A stretch of 39,379 nt of DNA from Akkermansia sp. (GTDB lineage: Bacteria > Verrucomicrobiota > Verrucomicrobiia > Verrucomicrobiales > Akkermansiaceae): contig JAFURE010000065.1 of the NCBI GenBank assembly GCA_017471985.1, positions 1 through 39,379 of the forward strand, read 5' to 3'. The notes beneath the pieces are model-generated. The model made no database searches and was not told the origin of the DNA. It worked only from the letters and a program-made list of their open reading frames with translations. Shown here one piece after another: positions 1 through 7,925 of the stretch; the first letter of the stretch is position 1; each line of letters begins with the position of its first letter. The translations under genes were made by a program, and so were the position numbers.

Positions 1-107
1 CCCCGTTTCACGGGGCTCTCAATATTTTTTGCTCAATACCCGGGGCTTCGCCGCTGCGCGGCTTCACCCCGCGCTATGTGCTGTCGCCCCGTTTACACGG
101 GGCTTTT
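1..107. repeat. Cluster of GC-rich palindromes at the window edge
   Basis: Three hairpins lie in the first 107 bases. A stem CCCCGT/ACGGGG-type palindrome occupies 1-15. An interrupted hairpin (CGGGG..GCCGC-tgc-GCGGC..CCCCG) occupies 41-71. A 7-bp stem GCCCCGT/ACGGGGC occupies 86-103 and is followed directly by TTTT. The first and third share the core CCCCGTTT(A)CACGGGGCT, 86 bases apart, so the same terminator-like hairpin occurs twice. The third would work as a rho-independent terminator for a plus-strand gene left of the window. No coding sequence is seen here. Confidence 0.6.
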
Positions 108-187
108 GAATTCCGCTCACCTTCGGTTCGCCATTCAGCTCTACAAATTGCTCTTTGCTGAATTTTTCGAGATGCCCAATTAAATAG

Positions 188-316
188 AGTTCTCTCTCAA
201 CTATGCCGGAGTTGCAGTTGGAGATGGGCCACCGGGATACCACCCTGCTCAGCTCTCTCTACATGGTACCCGCCAGTAGAAAAAACGCGGAATTGTTCCG
301 GAAGGGAGCCAAATAA
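188..316 (+). pseudogene. C-terminal remnant of a tyrosine recombinase (integrase)
   Basis: A short plus-strand frame bounded by an upstream stop at 185-187 and a TAA at 314-316 encodes about 42 residues, including PELQLEMGHRDTTLL then SSLYM. This matches the end of the catalytic domain in phage-type integrases: a Gly-His pair, a short helix, then the nucleophilic Tyr about ten residues later. Everything upstream (R-K-HxxR boxes) is missing or out of frame, so this is a decayed fragment rather than a gene. There is one open start codon (203), but a 37-residue product would be inactive. The call rests on the motif and its spacing only. Confidence 0.5.
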
Positions 317-391
317 AGGACGAGGTTGAGGTCGATGCACGTAATCGCTACGCCGGATATTATATCGTAAGCTTTTTGTTTTCAATCAACA

Positions 392-529
392 TTATTTCAC
401 CTTAAAATATACTTTAAGAATTTCACCATTTTTCTTAAAGTACGTTTTCATTTTCGAGCCAGCAGCTGTATCTCTTTTATCATAAGCGTATTGCAAACAG
501 TATCTACATTTACTTATTCGTAATAAAAT
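392..529 (-). pseudogene. AT-rich possible gene remnant, unidentified
   Basis: On the minus strand a frame of about 45 codons is open up to TAA at 392-394. It reads like protein: a CRYC pair, then a lysine-rich tail with KKNGEILKVYF. The stretch is far more AT-rich than its surroundings, which suggests foreign or relic DNA. There is no convincing start except an internal ATG giving 19 residues, and the upstream end runs into the ATPase terminator. It may be the tail of a mobile-element gene or simply chance; no family is recognised. Confidence 0.25.
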
Positions 530-569
530 AAAAATCCCTGCCCCGGCGGGTGAACGCGGTGGCAGGGAT
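520..569 (-). terminator. Rho-independent terminator of the Ca2+ ATPase
   Basis: The 9-bp stem ATCCCTGCC (534-542) / GGCAGGGAT (561-569) is followed on the minus strand by TTTTATTTTATTA. It lies 24 bases past the ATPase stop codon. Confidence 0.8.
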
Positions 570-592
570 GAATGAGGTGAGAGCCAGCGGGG

Positions 593-3490
593 CTATCTGG
601 CTTTCCGCGAGCGAGCGATGAAGCGCACGATTTCGCCGATGATGAGCACCGGACAGGTGACAGCGGCAAGGACAAGCCACTCCTGCAGGCTGAGAGATTC
701 GGTACGGAAAACGTTGCCGCCGAACTCCACAGCGAGTACCTGGCCGAAGAGGATGACGGCTGCAATGAACAGGAAGCTCTTGTTGCTCAGAATACCGCTC
801 AGACAGCTCTTGTCGGAGCCATACACGCGGGCGTTGAAGAGGTTCCAGAACTGGAGCATCACAAAGCCGGTGAAGAGCAGCGTGACGTCATGTCTGGTGG
901 GGTCACCACCACCTTCGGGGGTGATGTGAATGACATAGGCGATAAGGGCCGCAATGAAGGTGAAGCCGAGGCCGAGAATCCACTTCCACATATCGGGGGT
1001 AATGATAAAGGCCAGTTTATTACGAGGAGGACAATTCATCACATCGTCACTGGGCGGCTCGGTAGCGAGCGCGAGAGCGGCGAAGGTATCCATAATCAGG
1101 TTGACCCACAGCATCTGGGTGACGGTAAGGGGCAGATCGACACCGATGAAGGGCCCGAGAGCGGCAATACCGCAGGCGGCAACATTCACCGTGAGCTGGA
1201 ACACGATAAACTTCTGAATGTTGCGGTACAGGGAGCGGCCCCACTTAATGGCGCGGGTGATACTGGCGAAGGAGTCGTCGAGCAGAATGATGTCGGAGGC
1301 CTCCTTGGCGACGGAGGTACCGGTAATACCCATGGAAAGGCCCACATCGGCGTGGTTGAGGGCGGGGGCGTCGTTCGTACCGTCGCCGGTCACAGCTACG
1401 ACCTGATTATTCTGCTGCAGGGCGTTGACGAGCCTGAGTTTATCCATCGGCTTGGCGCGAGAGAGCACGCAGAGGTCCTTCACGCAGCCGTTGAGCTGCA
1501 CGTCGGTCAGCTCGGCGAATTCCTCACCGGTCATCACGGCATGGGGCGGCAGGTCCCCCTCGGGCAGCAAGCCGATTTCACGGCCAATCTGGCAGGCGGT
1601 CTCCTTGTTGTCGCCGGTGACAATCTTCACACCTACGCCGGCTTTCAGACAGGTAGCGATAGCGCCGGGCACATCGGCACGCACGGGGTCCTGAATGACG
1701 AAGCAGCCCATCCAGACCAATTCATTGGCGGCGTCCTTAATAGCCTCGGCACTGTCGGCGCTACCCTCACGGTAAGCCAGCCCGAGCACACGCATAGCCT
1801 TGCGCTGAGCCGTGGTGATAGTTGCCAGCACCTCAGCACGCCTGGCGTCGGTCAGTTCCTCGCCGTAGGCAGATGTACAGCGGGCAAGCACAATCTCGGG
1901 GGCTCCCTTCACATAAATGATGTCGCGGTCCTTCATGACCTGCGAGCTCACGCAGGTGGCCATGAACTTGTTCATGGTGGAGAACGGCAGCTGCCCCACT
2001 ACCGGGGCACCGGCTCGCAGGCTCTCGTAGTCGGAGCCGGCGTCGCGCAGGAACATGAGCATGGCGCCCTCGGTCACGTTGCCGAGCACCTCGCCGTCTG
2101 TACCCAAATCGGCGGTAGAGTTCACGGCTACGGCCTCTGCCAGCAGGGGGTAAATGGGAGCCTGAGCCCCCTGCTCTGTTACAGCGGGGAAATGGCTCTC
2201 GCGCACGTTCATGCGGTTGGTGGTGAGGGTGCCTGTCTTGTCTGAGCAGACCACGGTAGCGGCGCCGATGGTCTCGCAGGCATCCATCCGGCGCACGAGG
2301 TTATTCTGCTGAGCCATCTTGCGCATGCTGTAGGCCAGACTGAGGGTCACGCTCATGGGCAGGCCCTCGGGCACAGCCACCACAATCAGGGTGATGGCAA
2401 TCATGAAGTAAGTGAGCATGTGGTCTGCAGCAGCAGCACTCATCCAGGTGGAAGGGGCAGCCATGTCGATAAGCCCGCAGGAGCCCATGCCCACCACGGT
2501 TAAGCCGAACACAAGCACGCCACCCATCAGGCACCAGAGCCAGGGCATGCAACCTTCTTTCTCCACAATAGCGGGAGCTGGCAGCTCGATTTTCATGTAA
2601 CCGAGTAAATCCTGCAGAATGGGGTACCACACACGCAGCAGAGCAATCGCCAACGAAACCATTACACCGGCAAAGAAGCCCCACTGCTCACTGCTGAGCA
2701 CAAAGCCGCCCTTAATGGTATCGTGAACGATAAGCGAGATGAACAGGAAGAAGGCTATGCTGGAGCCCAGCACGTTAATCCCCTTGGACAAGCCGTCAAG
2801 CTGCTGGTTGAGGGGGGATTTCCCGTCGGATTCCTCGGATGCGGCTTCGGCCACCTTACCGATTTCGGTGGCGTCGCCCACCTTGGTAATGCAAATGATA
2901 CCGTGGCCCTCGGAAACGAGGGTGCTGCGCAACACCACATTGCGGGGGTAGGCACCGGCCAGTGTTTCCTCCACCTCCCCGGCGGTTTTGAGCACGGGTT
3001 CGGACTCACCGGTGAGGGAGGCCTGATTGACGCGCAGGGAGATGGCCTCGAGCACCACACCATCGGCGGGCACTTCCTCGCCGGTACCCAGAGTGACGAT
3101 ATCGCCCACCACGAGTTCATTCTTGGGTACCTGGCAGTGTTTGCCATCGCGCACCACGCGCACCGGCTCGGTATCGCTCACCTGATTGAGGATATCGAAC
3201 TCCTTGTTAGCCTTGTATTCATTGATAAAGCCCACCAGCGTGGCCAGCAACACAGCGATGATGATACCTACACTCTCAATGGGGCTGTGGTCGGCAATGA
3301 TAACCGGGATGAATGAGATAACCGCCGCCACCATCAGAATGACAATCAGCGGGTCTGTGAACTTCTCGAGCAGCTGAACCCACCACGGGTCACGAGACGG
3401 CGGGGTGAGCTGGTTGCTGCCGTATTTCTCTCTGCTGGCGACCACCTCGGCAGAGCTGAGGCCGGTGTGCTTGTCCGTATATTGATTCAT
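593..3490 (-). CDS. P-type Ca2+-transporting ATPase (P2, PMCA-like)
   Basis: This 965-residue membrane pump exports Ca2+ from the cytoplasm using ATP. The actuator motif TGES is at about 160-163, PEGLP of TM4 at 374-378, the phosphorylation loop DKTGT at 417-421 (Asp417), KGAPE at about 528 in the nucleotide domain and TGDGTNDAP at 701-709 in the hinge. The TM6 sequence NLIMDTFAALALATEPP is close to that of plasma-membrane Ca2+ pumps, supporting Ca2+ over other cations. DKTGT lies about 65-80 residues later than in SERCA-type or short bacterial pumps, because of extra hydrophobic segments at about 271-335 before TM4. The gene starts 31 bases after the TraB-family gene and is probably cotranscribed with it. 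It ends in TAG, which shows that TAG is a normal stop in this genome. Confidence 0.93.
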   Translation of the reverse strand: MNQYTDKHTGLSSAEVVASREKYGSNQLTPPSRDPWWVQLLEKFTDPLIVILMVAAVISFIPVIIADHSPIESVGIIIAVLLATLVGFINEYKANKEFDILNQVSDTEPVRVVRDGKHCQVPKNELVVGDIVTLGTGEEVPADGVVLEAISLRVNQASLTGESEPVLKTAGEVEETLAGAYPRNVVLRSTLVSEGHGIICITKVGDATEIGKVAEAASEESDGKSPLNQQLDGLSKGINVLGSSIAFFLFISLIVHDTIKGGFVLSSEQWGFFAGVMVSLAIALLRVWYPILQDLLGYMKIELPAPAIVEKEGCMPWLWCLMGGVLVFGLTVVGMGSCGLIDMAAPSTWMSAAAADHMLTYFMIAITLIVVAVPEGLPMSVTLSLAYSMRKMAQQNNLVRRMDACETIGAATVVCSDKTGTLTTNRMNVRESHFPAVTEQGAQAPIYPLLAEAVAVNSTADLGTDGEVLGNVTEGAMLMFLRDAGSDYESLRAGAPVVGQLPFSTMNKFMATCVSSQVMKDRDIIYVKGAPEIVLARCTSAYGEELTDARRAEVLATITTAQRKAMRVLGLAYREGSADSAEAIKDAANELVWMGCFVIQDPVRADVPGAIATCLKAGVGVKIVTGDNKETACQIGREIGLLPEGDLPPHAVMTGEEFAELTDVQLNGCVKDLCVLSRAKPMDKLRLVNALQQNNQVVAVTGDGTNDAPALNHADVGLSMGITGTSVAKEASDIILLDDSFASITRAIKWGRSLYRNIQKFIVFQLTVNVAACGIAALGPFIGVDLPLTVTQMLWVNLIMDTFAALALATEPPSDDVMNCPPRNKLAFIITPDMWKWILGLGFTFIAALIAYVIHITPEGGGDPTRHDVTLLFTGFVMLQFWNLFNARVYGSDKSCLSGILSNKSFLFIAAVILFGQVLAVEFGGNVFRTESLSLQEWLVLAAVTCPVLIIGEIVRFIARSRKAR

Positions 3491-3521
3491 TGATGCTTAG
3501 ATTTTTTCTTAAATTTTCTCT

Positions 3522-4391
3522 TTATGCACGAATAGCAGTGAGCCACTGTACGCCCTGCAATTTGAAGCCGCGCTCCAACATGCGATAATGCATGTCGCGC
3601 AGGTGCATGGCACCATAAAATATAGCGATGCGTGCTCCGCTCTCGGCAGTCGTCAGCTCGCGATCCAGCACCTCCATGCAGCGCTCATTGCGGGACACCA
3701 CAATGGCGCTGTGCTCCAGCGAGCTACCACTCTCGGTGGCGAGAGCGCGTATCATGGTACGGCGCAGTTGCACGGCATCCATACTCAGGACGGAAAGGGA
3801 GGTGGTGCCGCTCTCCTCGAACATGGAAGAGAGAATAAGGCGCAGCCAGCTCTCACCGCGCTGTTTCATGGCCGCCGACAGCTCCTTTGAGGACATATCG
3901 GCAAACACCATGTTAGGTAGGCTGTAATCGATGATTTCCATCTGCAGCCGCAGGTCAAGCAACTGTGACATCATAACATAGTAATGACTGAGCATATTAC
4001 CGAAGAGATTACCCTCCCCGTCGCCATTCTGCTGCACCATGGCATCAAAGCGCTCAGCCTCCTCAGCGGTTGCTGTGCCCTGCCCCACTTTACGAGCCAG
4101 ACGCAGCATTTCGGGAACTCCCTCACCATCCACCATTTCATAAAGCACCTTGTCATAGCGAGGGAAAGCGCGGTTAAGGGCGCGATAATAGCGGGCATCC
4201 CCCAGGTGAACAGCCCCCACCAAATCCACGGTACGCCCGGCGGCATCGACATAGCGTGCAACAGGGGTCAACAGGCTCTCGCTGCCATCTGCCGCCACAC
4301 GGTGCTTCACCACCTGAGCGGGGTAAGTTGCAGGCTCAGCGGCGGCGAGCGTCAGGCAAAGGCTGAAAAAGAAAAGCAGGAATCGAATCAT
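3522..4391 (-). CDS. TraB/PrgY (GumN-like) family protein, exported
   Basis: The product has 289 residues, with a signal peptide of about 18 residues (MIRFLLFFFSLCLTLAAA). The TraB-family signatures are present: VGAVHLGD at about 58-65, the RNERCM motif at 234-239 and GAMHLRDM at about 260-267. In this family paired GxxH and RN motifs are thought to form a metallopeptidase-like site; homologues include PrgY, TIKI and plant chloroplast proteins. The exact substrate is unknown. Its stop is 31 bases ahead of the Ca2+ ATPase, suggesting one transcript; a functional link to calcium export is inference only. It would act in the periplasm or be membrane-tethered. Confidence 0.8.
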   Translation of the reverse strand: MIRFLLFFFSLCLTLAAAEPATYPAQVVKHRVAADGSESLLTPVARYVDAAGRTVDLVGAVHLGDARYYRALNRAFPRYDKVLYEMVDGEGVPEMLRLARKVGQGTATAEEAERFDAMVQQNGDGEGNLFGNMLSHYYVMMSQLLDLRLQMEIIDYSLPNMVFADMSSKELSAAMKQRGESWLRLILSSMFEESGTTSLSVLSMDAVQLRRTMIRALATESGSSLEHSAIVVSRNERCMEVLDRELTTAESGARIAIFYGAMHLRDMHYRMLERGFKLQGVQWLTAIRA

Positions 4392-4503
4392 GATGTGTGA
4401 AGGTTAAAGTTTACACCTTGGAATAATGAGAAGTTCAGACCTATTTTGACAGATAAATTGATGTTTATCTACAATCTACCATTTACAATCTACAATGTAT
4501 AGA

Positions 4504-4600
4504 GCTTGGCGGCTGTGCCGCAAGCAGCGGAACATGCCAACTTGTCTATCGTAACTTGTATATCCACAAATTGTCCTTTCCCATTTATTCCAACGAAAGT
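4504..4600. repeat. Dispersed intergenic repeat, copy A
   Basis: The 214-base gap 4392-4605 holds no gene. A hairpin GCTT-g-GCGGC-tgt-GCCGC-AAGC (4504-4525) is followed by a core (4530-4575) that recurs inverted at 8805-8857. The shared blocks are GAACAT, AACTTGTCTATCG and TATCCACAAATTGT. Copy A lacks 7 bases in the middle and has about 14 extra bases before a TCCAACG end that is also shared. TATCCACA resembles a DnaA box with one mismatch. Further left, 4467-4497 holds a near-duplicate of ATCTACAAT. Confidence 0.7.
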
Positions 4601-4605
4601 TTATT

Positions 4606-6360
4606 TTATGACCACTCCAGCAGCATAGCACCACCGGGGGGCAGTTGCACCGGCAAGCCCTCCGCCTGCAGTTGTTGCAGGCTTGTCTGCCATTCCGGGG
4701 CAGCAGGGTCGAGCAGATTACGGAACGTGCAGTCGGCGATCTTGCGCCCTGCCCATTGGCAGGCATCTGCCGGTATGTGAACGGAGGTCGTGGCGGGAGC
4801 CGTTGTGTCGAAATTGCAGATAAGCAGCAGAGTGGCGCGGGCCTTGCGGTTGTGTCGCAGACAAGCATAGAACTTGTGGCCGGAGCACTCCTCGCCGGGC
4901 AGTCGACCATAGCCGGGAGTTTGCTGATTAGCCCAGTTCAGGCCGTAGAACTCCCCCTTACTGAGCGCGGGGTGCTGCAGGAGCGGCAACAAACGCTCGC
5001 AATACGCGCGCAGGTCGCGCTCCGCCGGGGTCATGCGGGCACCGTCAAAAAGCCCTCCATTGCTCCAGCGCTGCAGTGCCGGCAGACATGTGTAGTCGAA
5101 TATGGAGCTGCGGCCATTGTCGCCACCGTAACCGCCGGGGCCGTCAGCCCGCTCGCCGACCTCCTGCCCGTTGTAGATGAGCACCGGGCCACAGGTAGTG
5201 CCGAACTGTGCCAACATAAGGGCGGGAGCCGCTACGCCCCCCTGCCCGGCCCAGTGAGCGGGGGCCGCCAGTCGGGGCTCATCGTGGTTCTCGAGATAGC
5301 GCACCCCACGCGTGCACAGGGGCGATTCGGAACGGTTGCAGGAGTCCAGGTCATTCGCCCAGGCACAACCCTCGAAAATGTCGTTGAGCGCGCGATAGGA
5401 GCCGCTGTCATACACGGCATTGAACCCGGCGGCCAGCAGCCCGGCATGCACATCGCCCTGGCAGAGCTTGAGGTGGTCATTGTAGGCCTCGGCCATAAAG
5501 AAGGCGCTTTCATCCCTCATGCGGGCATTCGCCAGAGCCCAGTGCCAGAAGGGCATGGGTACCATGTGGGCCATATCACAGCGAAAACCGCCCACCCCCA
5601 GCTCCTGCCAATAGCGCAGCACTTCATCCATCAGGCGCCAAGTGCGCGGCACCGCAGTGGCAGGGGCGAACTCTCTCGGCAGCCCCTCTGCCGGGGCGGC
5701 TCCCTGTCGGTAATCGGTACCGTAATTGAGCTTGGCCGTCTCGTACCAATCACAGGAGCCTGGGTTATGGGTCGCAACGTTGTTGCCGGTCACACGACCA
5801 TGACCGCGCTCGGGGGCAAACTCCCCCTCGGGCAGCAGCATGAGCAGGGCACTGTTGCAGGGCTCGAGGTAATAAAACGAATTGTCGCGCGCAAAGAATC
5901 GGGACGTGTCGTCCCCACAGCCGAAACTCAGTTCAGGGCGCACGGTGGAGCGGTAATTGCGCGAAACATGATTGGGAATGAAGTCAATCATGGGCACCAT
6001 GCCGTGAGCCCGCACCCGTGCCAGCAAATCCGTGAACTCCTGCAGACGAGCTGCAGGTTCCTGCGCCAAATCGGGGTCAACATCAAAATAATCGGTCACG
6101 GCATAGGGGCTGCCCGCTATCCCCTTCACCACACAGGCAGGGTCAGCCGGCAGACCGGGATGGGAGCTCTGCGTAGCATGCCGCAGTACACCCGTGAGCC
6201 ACAGGTGGGTTATACCCATGCGCGCCAGTGACTCCAGAGCGGTATCCGTCACACCGGCAAAGGTGCCGCAGCCATTCTGCGCCCGGGTTCCCCACGGTAC
6301 GCCGGTCTCACAGTAATTCGAAAAATGCCGCACGAAGAGCTGGTATATAACAGGCCTCAT
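4606..6360 (-). CDS. Alpha-amylase family glycosyl hydrolase (GH13)
   Basis: The enzyme has 584 residues and no signal peptide, so it is probably cytoplasmic, acting on alpha-glucans such as glycogen or imported maltodextrins. The GH13 conserved regions appear in order: MIDFIPNH (124-131, region I), GFRCDMAH (258-265, nucleophile Asp262), AEAYND (Glu291, acid/base) and YLENHDE (Asp360, transition-state stabiliser). The C-terminal 100 residues look like the usual beta-sandwich. The exact specificity (amylase, branching or transferase) cannot be read from the motifs. It stands alone, with a sigma70-like promoter ending 6 bases before its ATG. Downstream is repeat copy A rather than a clear terminator. 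Confidence 0.88.
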   Translation of the reverse strand: MRPVIYQLFVRHFSNYCETGVPWGTRAQNGCGTFAGVTDTALESLARMGITHLWLTGVLRHATQSSHPGLPADPACVVKGIAGSPYAVTDYFDVDPDLAQEPAARLQEFTDLLARVRAHGMVPMIDFIPNHVSRNYRSTVRPELSFGCGDDTSRFFARDNSFYYLEPCNSALLMLLPEGEFAPERGHGRVTGNNVATHNPGSCDWYETAKLNYGTDYRQGAAPAEGLPREFAPATAVPRTWRLMDEVLRYWQELGVGGFRCDMAHMVPMPFWHWALANARMRDESAFFMAEAYNDHLKLCQGDVHAGLLAAGFNAVYDSGSYRALNDIFEGCAWANDLDSCNRSESPLCTRGVRYLENHDEPRLAAPAHWAGQGGVAAPALMLAQFGTTCGPVLIYNGQEVGERADGPGGYGGDNGRSSIFDYTCLPALQRWSNGGLFDGARMTPAERDLRAYCERLLPLLQHPALSKGEFYGLNWANQQTPGYGRLPGEECSGHKFYACLRHNRKARATLLLICNFDTTAPATTSVHIPADACQWAGRKIADCTFRNLLDPAAPEWQTSLQQLQAEGLPVQLPPGGAMLLEWS

Positions 6361-6366
6361 GGCGGC

Positions 6367-6395
6367 ATATTACCACAGCAGCCACAGGATTGCAA
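6367..6395 (-). promoter_or_regulatory. Promoter of the GH13 gene, probably leaderless
   Basis: TTGCAA (6390-6395), 17-base spacer, TAATAT (6367-6372), then six bases to the ATG at 6360. Transcription would start at or next to the start codon. Confidence 0.6.
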
Positions 6396-6532
6396 TCTGC
6401 AATTCCGTAAGTCATACCTATAAAGCAGGATTATGACGTTTTAGAGAAGAAGAAAGAGACAATGAGCAATTTGTAGAAGTACTAGTTTACCAGAAAAAAT
6501 TAACCGAGTTACGAGTTACAAAGGAGAGTTCC

Positions 6533-6968
6533 GCGGGCTTTGCCCGCCAAATATCAGAACCCGCGCTTGCGCGGGTGGCATATGGTAGCCGGGCGGCGTA
6601 AGCCCCCGGTCAGCAATGAAAAATATATTGGAACCCGCACAGGGTGCGGGTGGCATAAACGGTGGCTCTGATATAATGCGGTGAATACATGGCGCCATTT
6701 TGTATCAACGGTTTATGCCACCCACACAAGTGTGGGTTCTCATAGTTTTTATCGGTTGACATGGGGCTTACGCCCCATGCTCTCATATGTCACCCGCGCA
6801 AGCGCGGGTTTAAAAGTACGACTCGCCGTTGGCGAGCAAGGGATTAATGCTTTTTAACGGCCTTCGGCCGGGTGAAAAGCGGGCTAAAGCCCGCGGTGAA
6901 GAACCGTGCTGCGCACGGTGGTGAAGAATGCGCTGCGCGCATGGTGAAAACCAAGGCTGGCGCCTTGG
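6533..6968. repeat. Field of at least 13 short palindromes
   Basis: The 635-base gap 6361-6995 contains no credible gene. From 6533 it carries stems at 6533-6547, 6559-6576, about 6588-6609 (imperfect), 6633-6651, 6720-6737, 6761-6778, 6792-6809, 6822-6836, 6858-6870, 6879-6894, 6903-6919, 6928-6942 and 6951-6968. One class is ACCCGCGC-(2-3 nt)-GCGCGGGT with flanking GGCAT. In the last five the stems differ in sequence but the spacers are nearly constant (GGTGAAGAA or GGTGAAAA). The sequence suggests an accumulation site for REP-like elements, or an RNA with serial hairpins. Confidence 0.85.
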
Positions 6969-6995
6969 GGATAGCCCCTCCCATTCACGCCATTC

Positions 6996-7901
6996 TCAAT
7001 CCCACAGGTTCTCAGCCCCGCGAACATACACGCCGCGGGACTCGGGAGCATAACCAAAGGAACCGCTGTCGGGCTCATCGGGGTCCCGGCGGTAGTGGCG
7101 GGGCTCATGGCCATATCGGCGCAGGTAGTTCACGATACCGCGCCCCACGGCCTCGGCATAGTGGCGGGCAGTGGCATCGTTGGTCAGGTAAGCCACGTGA
7201 CCACGGTTGTTCAGGAAAGCGGCCTCGATTACAGCAGCGGGAATACCGGCGTCGTCACAGGCATTCATCCACCCCGCGGAGCGTGCGGCATCTCGGCTGC
7301 GCACAACCACCCTGCACTCGCGACCACCGTTGGGCATGCCGTGGTTGAGTACCTCGCGGTTCAGGGTATCGGCCAAAGCAGCCCCCAGACGCCCACCGTT
7401 GTACTTGTTGCAGATAATGATGGATTTGGAGCCACCCTTGCGCCGCCACCCACGGTCGCTGTTGTGGTGCAGGAATACAGCACAGGAGGCCCGTTGACTG
7501 ATAGCATAGTCGGCGCTGGCCATACCGGCGGCCACTCGATCAGGGAAATAATCGGAGGCATGGCGGCGGCCATCATCGGGTTCGCCCCGGTGGTTTACCC
7601 CGGCACGGCGAGCCCAGCTGCGCAGCGGCTCGCTATCGGGGCTGTCGCCGCGGTTCACCACGCGCACCTCGTAGCCGGCGTTCTCAATCACGCGGCGGGT
7701 ATAGTAAACGTAGCGGTACCACCAATCAAGCTCACGCACGCGCTGACCATTGACAACACACGGAGCTTTTGCACCTTCCCTGCCAACACAGTGCCCGATA
7801 TCCAGAACGACCGGCCCCTCAGCCGTACCGCGTGGCGTGGCACAACTGCTCAACAGCAGGCCACACAGGCAGAGCAACAGTGCAGAGAACAGGCGAGTCA
7901 T
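6996..7901 (-). CDS. N-acetylmuramoyl-L-alanine amidase (Amidase_3), lipoprotein
   Basis: The product has 301 residues and a lipoprotein signal ending LSSC (lipidated Cys20). It is a zinc amidase that would cleave the amide bond between N-acetylmuramic acid and the L-alanine of the stem peptide, at the envelope. Amidase_3 signatures are VVLDIGHC (zinc His37), FLHHNSD (zinc His145 or 146) and AAVIEAAFLNN (catalytic Glu226). The second zinc ligand is probably Glu57 in VRELDW. The tail (about 265-301) is Arg/Pro/Gly-rich and outside the domain. The gene starts 24 bases after the hslO stop, so it is probably cotranscribed with hslO. Its stop codon is only 27 bases from the palindrome field. Confidence 0.85.
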   Translation of the reverse strand: MTRLFSALLLCLCGLLLSSCATPRGTAEGPVVLDIGHCVGREGAKAPCVVNGQRVRELDWWYRYVYYTRRVIENAGYEVRVVNRGDSPDSEPLRSWARRAGVNHRGEPDDGRRHASDYFPDRVAAGMASADYAISQRASCAVFLHHNSDRGWRRKGGSKSIIICNKYNGGRLGAALADTLNREVLNHGMPNGGRECRVVVRSRDAARSAGWMNACDDAGIPAAVIEAAFLNNRGHVAYLTNDATARHYAEAVGRGIVNYLRRYGHEPRHYRRDPDEPDSGSFGYAPESRGVYVRGAENLWD

Positions 7902-7925
7902 GGCCGGGTAGCGGTAACGCTGCTC

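Noticed and set aside
220..260. Similarity of GGGATACCACCCTG to a conserved 23S rRNA segment
   Set aside because: The match is about 14 bases with no rRNA-like flanks, and the same bases encode the integrase motif EMGHRDTTLL.
197..385. A 62-codon minus-strand frame
   Set aside because: It starts with TTG, has low-complexity residues and overlaps the integrase remnant, whose plus-strand frame makes better sense.
4645..6231. A plus-strand open frame opposite the GH13 gene
   Set aside because: No domain is visible, and the minus strand carries all four GH13 catalytic regions.
6533..6968. CRISPR array
   Set aside because: Stems differ between units, spacing is irregular and short, and there are no cas genes.
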